A stretch of DNA of 54,699 nucleotides from an uncultured Prevotellaceae bacterium (lineage in GTDB: Bacteria; Bacteroidota; Bacteroidia; Bacteroidales; Bacteroidaceae): the NCBI GenBank assembly GCA_902767775.1, contig CACXIP010000021.1:1-54699 (forward strand), given 5' to 3'. Below, piece by piece: positions 9,025 through 17,721 of the stretch (position 1 is the stretch's first letter; each line of letters begins with the position of its first letter). The notes beneath the pieces were generated by a model. It saw nothing but the letters and a program-made list of their open reading frames with translations. It ran no database searches and was not told where the DNA came from. The position numbers and the translations under genes were made by a program.

Positions 9025-12000
9025 AGGTTCTCTTCCGCTTGTGTTTTTGCTGCCATGTCCTCACCGCCGAGGATGTCGGTGATGGTTGCGGTGACATCGG
9101 TGACGTCAATGATGCCGTTGCCATCGTAGTCGGCATTGATTTCGTTGAAGGGCTCGGGATGCTCCTCCATGATATAGCGCACGATGAGCATGATGTCGGC
9201 GATGTTGACCTTTTCATCAACATTGGCGTCGCCCGGCAATTTCACAAAGGGAATCTCAGGGATAGGATTGTCGATGTCTATCGCCAGCAGTTCGGGTGAG
9301 TCGGCGCTGCTGCCGGTGAGGTAGGCACGGAACGAAGCCACGCTGCTGGCTTCCTCATTATGGCGGAGGCGGTTGCCGTCGAAAGTGTAGATGTTGGCAA
9401 GTGAGTTTTCGACATTCGTGCCGTGCAACGTGTAGTTGCCAGCCACCACCTGAATACTATCTGCGATGGTGGGGGAGACGGTGCACCTCTGAGCCTCGAA
9501 GGTCAGTTTCTTACCCACAAGAACGGTGTCGTAAGCCATGAGGTATGGAGTGTATTCCTCCAGTTCGGTGATGAAGGCGGTTGCCACGATGGTGTCATTC
9601 ACCCCAGTCATTTCAAGGATGCGCAGATGGCTGTCGACGTCTTTCTCGTTGACTCTTGGTAGGATGCTCTCATCGTCGGCCTTGATTTCGGCAGGCTTGA
9701 AAGGCAGGGCAATGGTGGTCCACACCAGGGAGTCGCTGTCGCTGAGCTCACGTGAATAGGTCACCTTGCCAAATGTCATCTCACGCGGTATGAGGTAGTC
9801 GTAACCATCGGTAAGGGTAAGGTTGCGGCCCTGTCCAGAACCATCCACGTAGTTCGTCTCCTTCAGACTCTTGGGCATGGTGGTGTTGAGCATGTAGATG
9901 GTGTTGGGGTTGCTGTTGGGTTTCACATCCTTGGTGTAGGAGTTGGCAAGGATGATGGCAAGCGCGTCCTCGGGCACCTGGAAAGTGGCTGACGTCGATT
10001 TGATGACGCTCATCTCTCCCGTCTTGGTCCAGTAGATGGCACCTTTGGCTATCTCATAGACATCCGTACTGTCGCACACCCATGAATAGTTTCCTGTTTG
10101 GTGGATGCTGAGGATACGGAAATCCTCGGTGTTGTCCAGCATATGCTCAATGGGGATGACGATGCTGTCGCCAGCGGCGATGCTCACCGTGTCGCTCCAC
10201 AATGGGGTGATGTTGTCCAGTTTGTCACCCATATTGAACTTAACCACTCCGTTGTAGGCAGTCTTGCCCTTGTTGCTCACAACGAGCCTTCCCATCAGGC
10301 GGTCGCCCACGATGGTGGTGTTGTCTTCGTCAAGGTTGTCGATGTCGACGCGCTTGCTGAGGCTCACCTGTGTGGTCTTGTCGTTGGTATAGAAGTACTG
10401 GCTGTCGTATTCATCGACGGACAGATAGAAACGGTCTTTTGACAGGTTGAGTGTCTGGTCCTCGGGAATGAACAACTCGTAGTGCATATGCGCCTGTGGG
10501 ACAACAGAAAGGTCGTCATGGCAAACTTCCGTGATGACTTTGGTCTTGGAATTGTATTTCCTGAGGTAGATGGGACCGAAAAACTCCTCATCGTTGTTGT
10601 CGAAGTCGATATGGAGGAATGACTTGTCAATCCACAGTGCGTTGACAGTGAAATCGGCCTTGGGAACCGGTGTAAGTGTGAGTTGTGTGCCGTTGATGAC
10701 CACGTCGATATAGTTCTTGTCAGTTCCGCCCATAGGAGTCCACTCAGCAGAGTTTTTTTCCTTGTAAATAGCCTTGATGGTGTAATGTCCTTCGGAGATA
10801 TTGGCACCAATGCTGGCTGAGGTCACCTCAAGTTCTTTTTTCCTGCCAGCGGTGAATGTGCTGGTGATGGTGGTAGGCTTCAGTACGGAGACAAGGGTAC
10901 CCATGTCGTCGAAGAGTCCAAAGGCATGATAGAATGCTTTCTGGTCGGGGAGGGTGTTGATGACCGACTGTTGGAAAATAATGTCTGTGAAGGCGGACTT
11001 GTTGTCTGCACGGGTGTACAGACGACCGTTTTTCAAACTTGGACGGCTATATGCTCTCAGTTCCTCTGCTGGCAGCACATATCCGTCCTCGCCAACAGCC
11101 TGGATGCCTATCACAGCGGCTTGGTTGAGGGTGAGGTGGTAGTTCTTCACATTGGGATTGAGGCCTTCGCCTTTGGCATGGGCTGAGGTCAGCAGATAGT
11201 AGCCGTCGCCTGCTCCCAGCCAGCCCCAGTTGATGTGGAAGAAACCCTTTCCATCATAGCCGTCGCAGATGAAAGCATGGCCTGCATTGATGTTGGTGTT
11301 GGCAGAGTAGATGACGGGTCGGTTGTTCTTGAGTTCGTTCACAAGCAGGTTGTCCCAACCCTCTATATCGTATGATTCACGCAGCACATAGTGCATGGTG
11401 TTGGCATAGCCAAAATACTTGGTCAGACTCTCCGGAACATCGAAGACATACGAGCTCGATGTGTTTTCCTTATAGTCCATGTTGACGGAGTGGCCGCAGT
11501 AGACCATCAGCTTGGCAATCTCGTCAGTGACTTCCTCAGGGGTGGTCTCCGTCACTTCGGGGGTAATCAGGTCCCAGTTGAAGGAGGTGGCGGACAGTTG
11601 GGGAATGGACTGCTTTGCCGTAGTCGTCACATAGGAGGGAATGGTGGTTGTGTTGCCGGTGGGGTGGCGGTGAAAATACAGTAACTGAGCCATTGCCGTT
11701 GCTGTACAGCCAGTGGGACTTTGAACACCATTGATGGTTGGACAGTATTTGTTGTAGGGAGCCCCTTGTCCCCACTGGGTGGTGATAAGCGGTTCGATAA
11801 CATCGGTGGGATGGATATTTTGTGCCTTGGCTTTGAGAGGTCTTGATGCCAGCTGGATGTCGGCAGAAAGGGTAGCGTCAATATCTGTTGTCCATTGGTT
11901 CAGCCATGCCCGCATATTGTCGGGCATCTGCTCGGCATCGAAATCTCCGTTGTCGCTGTAACCGATGACCTCGTCGGTGCTGTCGTCGCCAGAAAGGACG

Positions 12001-12218
12001 ACAAAACCACCGCCATGCCCCATATTGACGACATAGAGGCATGGTTCACCAGAAGCCCTTTTAGTTTGATAGGCTATCTTGATGTCAGTCGGTTTTCCGG
12101 CAAGGCGCTTACCCGCCATCAGACGGGCTTTACTCAGTGCCTGAGTGGGTGATATAGGATTGGCTATCATGTACAAAGAAAACAGTGTCATGACTGCCAT
12201 AAGGAATATCCTTCTCAT
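9021..12218 (-). CDS. Secreted C10 (streptopain/SpeB-type) cysteine peptidase with C-terminal dockerin
   Basis: 1065 aa. The signal peptide is near residues 1-20 and the SpeB-type propeptide (AYQTKRASGEPCLYVVN, GFVVLSGDDSTDEVIGYSD) is followed by the catalytic domain. Cys171 lies in PTGCTATAMAQ and His314 in NAGHAFICDGYDG, with NWGWLGAGDGYY after it. About 570 residues of repetitive beta-rich sequence follow. The protein ends in a dockerin-type pair of calcium-loop repeats, LPGDANVDEKVNIADI and NADYDGNGIIDVTDVT (about 990-1055). The peptidase would be secreted and self-activated by propeptide cleavage. No cohesin partner gene is visible. Substrate and role (nutrition or virulence-like) are unknown. 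Confidence 0.92.
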   Translation of the reverse strand: MRRIFLMAVMTLFSLYMIANPISPTQALSKARLMAGKRLAGKPTDIKIAYQTKRASGEPCLYVVNMGHGGGFVVLSGDDSTDEVIGYSDNGDFDAEQMPDNMRAWLNQWTTDIDATLSADIQLASRPLKAKAQNIHPTDVIEPLITTQWGQGAPYNKYCPTINGVQSPTGCTATAMAQLLYFHRHPTGNTTTIPSYVTTTAKQSIPQLSATSFNWDLITPEVTETTPEEVTDEIAKLMVYCGHSVNMDYKENTSSSYVFDVPESLTKYFGYANTMHYVLRESYDIEGWDNLLVNELKNNRPVIYSANTNINAGHAFICDGYDGKGFFHINWGWLGAGDGYYLLTSAHAKGEGLNPNVKNYHLTLNQAAVIGIQAVGEDGYVLPAEELRAYSRPSLKNGRLYTRADNKSAFTDIIFQQSVINTLPDQKAFYHAFGLFDDMGTLVSVLKPTTITSTFTAGRKKELEVTSASIGANISEGHYTIKAIYKEKNSAEWTPMGGTDKNYIDVVINGTQLTLTPVPKADFTVNALWIDKSFLHIDFDNNDEEFFGPIYLRKYNSKTKVITEVCHDDLSVVPQAHMHYELFIPEDQTLNLSKDRFYLSVDEYDSQYFYTNDKTTQVSLSKRVDIDNLDEDNTTIVGDRLMGRLVVSNKGKTAYNGVVKFNMGDKLDNITPLWSDTVSIAAGDSIVIPIEHMLDNTEDFRILSIHQTGNYSWVCDSTDVYEIAKGAIYWTKTGEMSVIKSTSATFQVPEDALAIILANSYTKDVKPNSNPNTIYMLNTTMPKSLKETNYVDGSGQGRNLTLTDGYDYLIPREMTFGKVTYSRELSDSDSLVWTTIALPFKPAEIKADDESILPRVNEKDVDSHLRILEMTGVNDTIVATAFITELEEYTPYLMAYDTVLVGKKLTFEAQRCTVSPTIADSIQVVAGNYTLHGTNVENSLANIYTFDGNRLRHNEEASSVASFRAYLTGSSADSPELLAIDIDNPIPEIPFVKLPGDANVDEKVNIADIMLIVRYIMEEHPEPFNEINADYDGNGIIDVTDVTATITDILGGEDMAAKTQAEENL

Positions 12219-12239
12219 TCAATTTTGTTTAAACGGCTG

Positions 12240-12247
12240 CAAATTTA
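12240..12247 (-). promoter_or_regulatory. -7 promoter box for the C10 peptidase
   Basis: The minus strand reads TAAATTTG (TAnnTTTG) 22 bases upstream of the ATG. The -33 region is weak (TTTC at about 17-18 bases). The predicted leader is short, about 15 bases. Confidence 0.5.
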
Positions 12248-12374
12248 GCAATAATTATTGAGAAACATCCCCCATCACTTTCATAAAAATGATTAAACGC
12301 CACTACTTTGATTACTTTTCACGTGTAATTACGTCATTATTATGATTTTTTTCCTCATAAACACATCAAAATCA

Positions 12375-13277
12375 ATGAAGAACAAGAAATACCATGGTGT
12401 GGTGGTGCCAATGGTCACTCCCGTAAACGAAAATGGCAAAGTCGACACTGCTGCTACGCAAAAAATAGTGAGATTCCTGGCTGTGAATCATGTGGCACCG
12501 CTGCTGATGGGCACAACAGGAGAGGGCAATTCGCTGGAACGCAGAGAAGGATTGCTCTTCGTGCAAAAGGCGGTGGAGGCAGCCGACGGGCAAGTGAAGG
12601 TGTACGCAGGACTTACAGGCAATTGTTTCGCAGACCAAGTCTCTTCCGCCAAGGAATATGTCAGTGCGGGGGCAGATGTCATCGTGGCGACATTGCCCAC
12701 ATACTATGCGCTCACACCCGAACAGATGTATGGATATTACATGGCTCTTGCCGACAGCATCCCCGGACCGCTGATGCTCTACAACATCCTTGCCACGACA
12801 CACATGAGCATCCCCATCGACATCATCAAACGCCTTGCCGACCATCCCAACATAGTGGGACTCAAAGACTCGGAGCGCAACCTGCCAAGGATGAAGGAAA
12901 TCATCGAGTTTGCGAAAGACCGTGAGGACTTCTCGTTCTTCTGCGGGTGTGCCGCCTTGTCGGCGGAGACGCTCGCCTTGGGTGCTGATGGTATCGTGCC
13001 ATCGGGTGGCAATTTTGTGCCGCATCTTTATCAGCAACTCTATGAGGTTGGTGTCAATGGGGAAAAGGAGAAGGCAGAGCAACTCCAGCAATTGACAGCC
13101 GACATCTGCTCGGTCTATCAGAAAGACCATACGTTGGGGGAGAGTCTGGCAGCCCTCAAGGTGATGATGACAACCCTTGACCTCTGTGAACCATGGATGC
13201 TCTTGCCGCTCACCCGTCTTTCCAAAGAGGAAGAGGAAGTGATAGCCCAAAAAGCAAAAAACCTCAATGGGAAGTAG
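12375..13277 (+). CDS. DapA-family lyase/aldolase (N-acetylneuraminate lyase or dihydrodipicolinate synthase-like)
   Basis: 300 aa from the ATG at 12375. The frame is open upstream to 12342, but the extra MIFFLINTSKS has no support. It is a class I aldolase barrel: GTTGEGNSL for substrate binding, Y136 in LMLYNI and Schiff-base K164 in GLKDSERN. The family splits or joins pyruvate and an aldehyde or sugar acid. Together with the transporter, PdxA2 and acid-sugar kinase downstream, a catabolic keto-sugar-acid aldolase is more likely than lysine synthesis. This is an inference from context. There is a 120-base gap to the symporter gene, filled by a repeated element. Confidence 0.85.
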   Translation: MKNKKYHGVVVPMVTPVNENGKVDTAATQKIVRFLAVNHVAPLLMGTTGEGNSLERREGLLFVQKAVEAADGQVKVYAGLTGNCFADQVSSAKEYVSAGADVIVATLPTYYALTPEQMYGYYMALADSIPGPLMLYNILATTHMSIPIDIIKRLADHPNIVGLKDSERNLPRMKEIIEFAKDREDFSFFCGCAALSAETLALGADGIVPSGGNFVPHLYQQLYEVGVNGEKEKAEQLQQLTADICSVYQKDHTLGESLAALKVMMTTLDLCEPWMLLPLTRLSKEEEEVIAQKAKNLNGK

Positions 13278-13291
13278 ATAGTCCGACAAAC

Positions 13292-13378
13292 CTCAATTGT
13301 CGTGCCAACCGAGTGCAGACTAAAGCTTGCTTTCAGTATGCCGAGGTGCAGCCGACAATCAAGCGAAGCTTAAATCTC
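13292..13378. repeat. 87-bp dispersed element, copy 1
   Basis: It is identical to 15156-15242 except for one base (t13321 against g15185). The ends of its core are ATTGTCG and CGACAAT, an inverted repeat. Inside, CCGAG(G)TGCAG occurs twice as a direct repeat, and AAAGCTTGCTTT forms a small hairpin. Both copies have the same orientation and stand just upstream of a start codon, flanking the symporter gene. Confidence 0.93.
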
Positions 13379-13397
13379 CAACCTCAAACCTCAATAG

Positions 13398-14942
13398 ATG
13401 CATTGGATTGACTATATCATCGTTATTGTGTCGGTGCTCCTCGCCATTGGCATGGGAATGTGGTTCGCCCACCGACAGAAAGACACAGACACCTATTTCG
13501 CAGGAGGCGGGAAAATCCCCGCATGGGCGGTAGGTATCTCCATCTTCGCCACGCTCATCTCGAGTGTCACCTTCCTGGCATACCCGGGAGCAGCCTACGA
13601 GGGCAACTGGATTCTGCTCGTGCAAGGTCTCATGGTGCCTGTCGTGCTGGTTGCGCTTATCGGTGTTATCGTGCCGCTGTTCAGAAGAGTCATCAAGCTA
13701 TCCACCTACGAGTATTTCGAAAGGCGCTTCGGACTCTTCGCCAGACTGTACAGTTCGCTGGCATTCACCCTGGGTCACTTCTCCAAGGCAGGTACGGTAT
13801 TCTTCCTCGTATCCATGGCACTCGCTACCTTCCTGCAAATCAATATCTATACGGTCGTCATCGTATTGGGCATCACCATCATCATTCTCACCCTGTTGGG
13901 TGGCATGGAAGCGATAGTGTGGATGGATGTGGTGCAGGGGGCACTGCTCATAGGAGGCGGTATCATCTGCGTGGTGCTGCTGCTCTTCCTGCCTGAGGGC
14001 GGACCGGCAGAGGCGATGCGCATCGCAGGGGAATACAACAAGATAGACTTCGGTCCCTATACATGGGACTTCACGGAGTGTACGTTTGTGGTGATGGTGC
14101 TCAACGGTATCTTCTACGCACTCCAGAAATATGGCACCGACCAAACCATCGTGCAGCGGTATCTCACAGCACGCAGCGACAAGGAGGCGAAAAAGGCTGC
14201 CTTCATCGGGGTGCTCATGAGCGTGCCCATCTGGGCGATGTTTATGTTCATCGGAACGTTGCTCTTCGCCTACTACCACTCAGCCGGTGCTCCTGTGCTG
14301 CCTGCCGATATCAAGGCCGACGAGGTGTTCCCCTATTTTATCGGCAACCAACTGCCGGTGGGTGTTAGGGGACTGATTATCGCGGCACTCGCGGCGGCAG
14401 CCATATCGAGTCTCGACGCAGACCTTAACTGCCTGTCGGCCATTGCGGTGCAGGACTACTACGCACGGTTCCGCCCCAACAGTACAGACAAGGAAAAACT
14501 GAGGTTTGGAAAATGGATGGTCGTTGTGGCTGGAATAGCTGCCGTGGGAGTGGCATGTCTCTATGTCTCATGGGGCGGAGAAGGGGTGCTTGGTGCGCTG
14601 TTCTCGCTTTATGCCATTTTCTCGGCGGGCATCGTGGGTATCTTCCTGCTCGGACTGTTCAGCAGAAGGGCCAACAAACAAGGACTGTATATCGGCATCG
14701 CCGTGGCGGTCATCTTCACTGCCTATGCGGTGCTGACCTCCACCAAGGTGGACCTCGACGGCGACGGAACCAAGAACACCTTGTTGGACCTTGGCGACTG
14801 GAACTTCAAACAGCATAAATACATGCTGGGAGTATACAGCCACCTCATCGTACTTGTGGTGGGCTATCTCGCCAGTTTCCTCTTCAAGACTCCTCTTGCG
14901 GATATCAATCTTACGATTTATAAGATGAAGGAAGAGAAGTGA
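13398..14942 (+). CDS. Sodium:solute symporter (SSS/SLC5 family)
   Basis: 514 aa, typical for the family. There are about 13 hydrophobic segments from residue 5 to 500. GGGKIPAWAVGISIFATLIS near residues 36-56 is the usual SSS TM1-TM2 region with the sodium-site serine/threonines, and KYGTDQTIVQRYLTAR is the intracellular signature loop. The cargo is probably a sugar acid or sugar, judged from the neighbouring catabolic genes. The 5' spacer and the 3' spacer each contain a copy of an 87-bp element, so recombination between them would delete exactly this gene. It is likely co-transcribed with the DapA-like gene and perhaps with pdxA2. Confidence 0.92.
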   Translation: MHWIDYIIVIVSVLLAIGMGMWFAHRQKDTDTYFAGGGKIPAWAVGISIFATLISSVTFLAYPGAAYEGNWILLVQGLMVPVVLVALIGVIVPLFRRVIKLSTYEYFERRFGLFARLYSSLAFTLGHFSKAGTVFFLVSMALATFLQINIYTVVIVLGITIIILTLLGGMEAIVWMDVVQGALLIGGGIICVVLLLFLPEGGPAEAMRIAGEYNKIDFGPYTWDFTECTFVVMVLNGIFYALQKYGTDQTIVQRYLTARSDKEAKKAAFIGVLMSVPIWAMFMFIGTLLFAYYHSAGAPVLPADIKADEVFPYFIGNQLPVGVRGLIIAALAAAAISSLDADLNCLSAIAVQDYYARFRPNSTDKEKLRFGKWMVVVAGIAAVGVACLYVSWGGEGVLGALFSLYAIFSAGIVGIFLLGLFSRRANKQGLYIGIAVAVIFTAYAVLTSTKVDLDGDGTKNTLLDLGDWNFKQHKYMLGVYSHLIVLVVGYLASFLFKTPLADINLTIYKMKEEK

Positions 14943-14943
14943 G

Positions 14944-15098
14944 AGTTGGTGGGTTGGTCGTTTGGTGGTTTAGGAGTTTAGGAGTTTAGACATATGACTG
15001 ATTTTTAGGAGCTTAGGAGTATAGGAGTCTAGGAGTTTAGACATATGATTTTTCAGGAGTTTAGGAGATTAGGAGTCTAGGAGTTTAGACATGTGATT
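14944..15098. repeat. 'TTTAGGAG' degenerate tandem element, copy 1
   Basis: It begins just after the symporter stop with 'ggttggtcgtttggtggtttaggag', then many 10-base-like units (ttaggagttt, taggagtcta, taggagctta), and three 'gtttagacat(a/g)tga' segments. The same architecture occurs inverted at 22808-22945 and in part at 35903-35970. Confidence 0.9.
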
Positions 15099-15155
15099 GA
15101 AAGGGATGGTCGCTGTGGTACAGCGACATACCGAACATAAAAGGCGGGATAAAAT

Positions 15156-15242
15156 CTCAATTGTCGTGCCAACCGAGTGCAGACGAAAGCTTGCTTTCAG
15201 TATGCCGAGGTGCAGCCGACAATCAAGCGAAGCTTAAATCTC
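15156..15242. repeat. 87-bp dispersed element, copy 2
   Basis: Direct copy of 13292-13378 (86 of 87 bases the same), 35 bases before the pdxA2 start. See copy 1 for structure. Confidence 0.93.
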
Positions 15243-15277
15243 AAATTTAAAATCTCAAATCTCAAAAATAAAAAAAT

Positions 15278-16309
15278 ATGAAACCAATATTAGCGATAAC
15301 GATGGGTGACCCTGCAGGAATAGGACCCGAAATCGTGGTGAAGGCACTCAGCCATCAGGAAACGTATGAGAAATGCAGACCTATTGTCACAGGCGACGCC
15401 AAGGTCATCAGGAAAGCGGTTGACCTGCTGGGATTTGATATGCAGGTGAATGCAGTCAGCAACGTGGAGGATGCCCGTTTTACCTTTGGCGTTATCGATG
15501 TCTATGACCTGAATTGCGTGGATATCGACCAACTGGAATACGGACAGGTGGCTGCGCAGTGCGGCAATGCCGCCTTTGTCTCCGTGCGCAAGGCGATTGA
15601 CCTGGCGATGGAGGGAAAGGTAGACGGTACGGTGACGGCACCGCTCAATAAAGAGGCTCTCAATCTGGCAGGACACCACTACGACGGGCATACTGAGATT
15701 TACGCCACTTTCACCCACACCAAGAAATATGCCATGCTGTTGGCAGACGAGCATCTGAGGGTTATCCACGTGTCTACCCATGTGCCGCTGAGGAAGGCAT
15801 GCGACCTGGTGAAGAAAGCGCGCATCATCGAGGTGACCGAACTGATAGATGATGCGTGCAGGCAGTTTTGTATCCAGAACCCACGTATCGGTATCGCAGG
15901 ACTCAATCCCCATTCATCGGACAACGGATTGTTTGGTGATGAGGAGGCACTGGAAATCACCCCGGCAGTGGAGGAACTCATAGCCCGGGGATTCAACGTG
16001 GTGGGACCTGTGCCGCCTGACACCCTCTTCGCCAAAGCGAAATGCGGACAGTTTGACGGATGTGTGGCGATGTATCACGACCAGGGACATATCCCGTTCA
16101 AGGTGGTGGGATTCAACTGGAATGCAGAGACCGGAAAGATGGATAGCGTCAAGGGTGTCAACATCACACTCGGACTGCCCATCATCCGTGTGTCGGTGGA
16201 CCACGGTACCGCTTTCGATGTGGCAGGAAAGGGAATCGCAAGTGAGGATGCCCTGATGGTGTCTGTAGATTATGCCACCAAGATGGCACTCAACAGGATG
16301 AACCGCTGA
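15278..16309 (+). CDS. pdxA2: PdxA2-type 4-phospho-threonate/erythronate dehydrogenase
   Basis: 343 aa of the PdxA family. The metal-binding histidines are in DGHTEIYA, LNPHSSDNG and MYHDQGHIPFK, and ITMGDPAGIGPE is the N-terminal signature. PdxA of vitamin B6 synthesis and PdxA2 of acid-sugar breakdown are hard to separate by motif. The 1-base overlap (TGATG at 16307-16311) with a DUF1537 kinase gene argues strongly for PdxA2. Known PdxA2 enzymes oxidise and decarboxylate 4-phospho-D-threonate or D-erythronate to dihydroxyacetone phosphate. The overlap suggests translational coupling with the kinase. Confidence 0.88.
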   Translation: MKPILAITMGDPAGIGPEIVVKALSHQETYEKCRPIVTGDAKVIRKAVDLLGFDMQVNAVSNVEDARFTFGVIDVYDLNCVDIDQLEYGQVAAQCGNAAFVSVRKAIDLAMEGKVDGTVTAPLNKEALNLAGHHYDGHTEIYATFTHTKKYAMLLADEHLRVIHVSTHVPLRKACDLVKKARIIEVTELIDDACRQFCIQNPRIGIAGLNPHSSDNGLFGDEEALEITPAVEELIARGFNVVGPVPPDTLFAKAKCGQFDGCVAMYHDQGHIPFKVVGFNWNAETGKMDSVKGVNITLGLPIIRVSVDHGTAFDVAGKGIASEDALMVSVDYATKMALNRMNR

Positions 16310-17391
16310 TGTGGAAAAAGATTGTCGTCATAGCCGATGACCTGACGGGGGCTGCTGAGATGGCAGGCCTTGCCAGCGGATGCGGACTGAGCGTGGACTT
16401 ACTGACGGCGATGCCAGAAGGACCTCTGAAGATAGAAAAAAAGGTGACCGTGCTGGCAACGGATACCCGTTCTGCCGACGAGAGTGAGGCGGTGGACGTG
16501 ACACGCCGCGTGGCGCAGGCACTGCCCGAGGATGTCGTGCTGTTTAAAAAAACAGACTCAGCGCTGCGTGGACATATCATAGCGGAATTGCTGACCTTGC
16601 TGGAAGTGACGGGAATGCAGCGAGCTCTTTTCATCCCTGCCAATCCCTCGAAGGGAAGAGTCATCAGAGAGGGTATCTATTATATCAATGACGTTCCCAT
16701 CAGCCTGACGAAATTTGCTGCTGACCCAGAGTTTCCTGCGAGGTCTTCTTCACTGCGTATGCGGTTTCCTGAGGCGGATGATATGGGCATCATGATGCCG
16801 GACATCTCTTCTGAGGATGATGTGAGACATTGGGTGGAAAAGGCTGATGGCCAAACACTTCTGGCAGGTGCAGCGGATATGTTCTCGGCTCTCCTGCAGC
16901 AATTGGCGGCTCCGACAGGTCCGACGAGTCTGACGGGTCCGACGGATATGCCAGCTTTTCCGAAGGAGGATGTGCTGGTGGTGTGTGGGAGTACGCAGAG
17001 CAAACCTGAGGCACTGCCTATGACCACGGCCTATATGCCGCTGGCGCTATACAATGGTGAGATTTCCGCTGATGAGTGGACAGAGGAGTTAGTATCGCAG
17101 TATGCCGCCCATCATGCATTAGCATTGGCTGTCGCCCACCATCACCTGACAGGCAAAGAGGTGGCGGTGCGGATACGTGAGACCATGGCGGAAATCGTCG
17201 GAAAGATAGTGAGATGTCATTGTCCCCAACAACTGATTATAGAGGGAGGTGCGACGGCATCCGCCTGTTGCCGTGCGCTGTGCTTTTCACATTTCTGCGA
17301 AATATGCCAACTGGCGCCAGGTGTGGTGAGGATGAAGGCAGACAACGGGATGCTTGTCACACTGAAGCCCGGCAGTTATCCGTGGAAATAA
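16309..17391 (+). CDS. Four-carbon acid-sugar kinase (DUF1537/DtnK family)
   Basis: 360 aa, somewhat shorter than the usual 400-470. The N-terminal sugar-binding domain has IADDLTGAAEMAG (residues 7-19) and KKTDSALRGH; the C-terminal nucleotide-binding domain has IIEGGATASACCRAL. It would phosphorylate a C4 sugar acid such as D-threonate or D-erythronate for PdxA2. Residues 202-213 are a three-residue repeat PTG-PTS-LTG-PTD encoded by a 9-bp DNA satellite and lie in the linker between the domains. The same 20 bases recur outside the gene at 17700-17719. The stop is directly followed by the stop of a convergent gene. Confidence 0.87.
   Translation: MWKKIVVIADDLTGAAEMAGLASGCGLSVDLLTAMPEGPLKIEKKVTVLATDTRSADESEAVDVTRRVAQALPEDVVLFKKTDSALRGHIIAELLTLLEVTGMQRALFIPANPSKGRVIREGIYYINDVPISLTKFAADPEFPARSSSLRMRFPEADDMGIMMPDISSEDDVRHWVEKADGQTLLAGAADMFSALLQQLAAPTGPTSLTGPTDMPAFPKEDVLVVCGSTQSKPEALPMTTAYMPLALYNGEISADEWTEELVSQYAAHHALALAVAHHHLTGKEVAVRIRETMAEIVGKIVRCHCPQQLIIEGGATASACCRALCFSHFCEICQLAPGVVRMKADNGMLVTLKPGSYPWK
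16912..16947. repeat. In-frame 9-bp satellite inside the acid-sugar kinase
   Basis: Four 9-base units: CCGACAGGT, CCGACGAGT, CTGACGGGT and CCGACGGAT. They encode PTG, PTS, LTG and PTD. The first two units plus a flanking base on each side (16911-16930) are identical to 17700-17719, which is non-coding. Confidence 0.9.
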
Positions 17392-17685
17392 TCACGTCCA
17401 GAACTCCTTTTCGCCCGTCTCCTGCATCTCACCCTGACACTTGGGGCATGTCTTTTTGTTCCACACCTTGATGTCGGCACTGCCGCAGCGGAGGCACAAA
17501 CGTCCCACCTCACTGCGGAAGGAAGGGGCGACATCGGCGATGATGCCACCCACCACAATGTTTTGAATCGTATGGCAATCTGGACAATACATCGCACTGA
17601 TCTGTTGGCGGAACAGACCACGTCCCTCATATACCTCAGCCTCATAGCCGCATGAGGAACAACGATATTTCTTTTTCCAAGCCAT
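17392..17685 (-). CDS. Double zinc-ribbon protein
   Basis: 97 aa with four CxxC knuckles: C9-C12, C34-C37, C64-C67 and C80-C83. This is enough for two zinc ribbons joined by a short linker. There is no signal peptide, so it is cytoplasmic. Zinc ribbons of this kind bind nucleic acid or protein, but the specific role cannot be read. The gene converges with the acid-sugar kinase with no gap, and its start is followed upstream by no clear promoter. Confidence 0.8.
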   Translation of the reverse strand: MAWKKKYRCSSCGYEAEVYEGRGLFRQQISAMYCPDCHTIQNIVVGGIIADVAPSFRSEVGRLCLRCGSADIKVWNKKTCPKCQGEMQETGEKEFWT

Positions 17686-17699
17686 AAGTTTTTTCTTAG

Positions 17700-17719
17700 T
17701 CCGACAGGTCCGACGAGTC
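17700..17719. repeat. Intergenic copy of the 9-bp satellite (two units)
   Basis: The 20 bases TCCGACAGGTCCGACGAGTC match 16911-16930 exactly. They lie just upstream of the zinc-ribbon start and after the stop of the 17722-20250 gene. Confidence 0.88.
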
Positions 17720-17721
17720 GA

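Larger units (their letters stand above)
14943..15277. other. Gene-free spacer between symporter and PdxA2
   Basis: 335 bases without a gene. It holds the 'TTTAGGAG' degenerate repeat (14944-15098), a small hairpin (GTCGCTG-tggta-CAGCGAC, 15109-15127), and the second 87-bp element (15156-15242). After that comes an 'aaatctcaaa' run leading to the start. No promoter of the TAnnTTTG form was found, so the downstream pair may depend on read-through. Confidence 0.8.

Noticed and set aside
12321-12334. ACGTGTAATTACGT near-palindrome before the DapA-like gene
   Set aside because: One extra base breaks the symmetry and no regulator gene is adjacent. Not strong enough for an operator call.
12372-13289. 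305-codon frame opposite the DapA-like gene
   Set aside because: The DapA-family motifs on the plus strand (K164, Y136) are decisive; the antisense frame has Cys/His-rich random composition.
13292-15242. Composite transposon made of the two 87-bp elements
   Set aside because: The elements are too short to code for a transposase and no transposase lies between them. Only recombination-based loss of the symporter gene is proposed.
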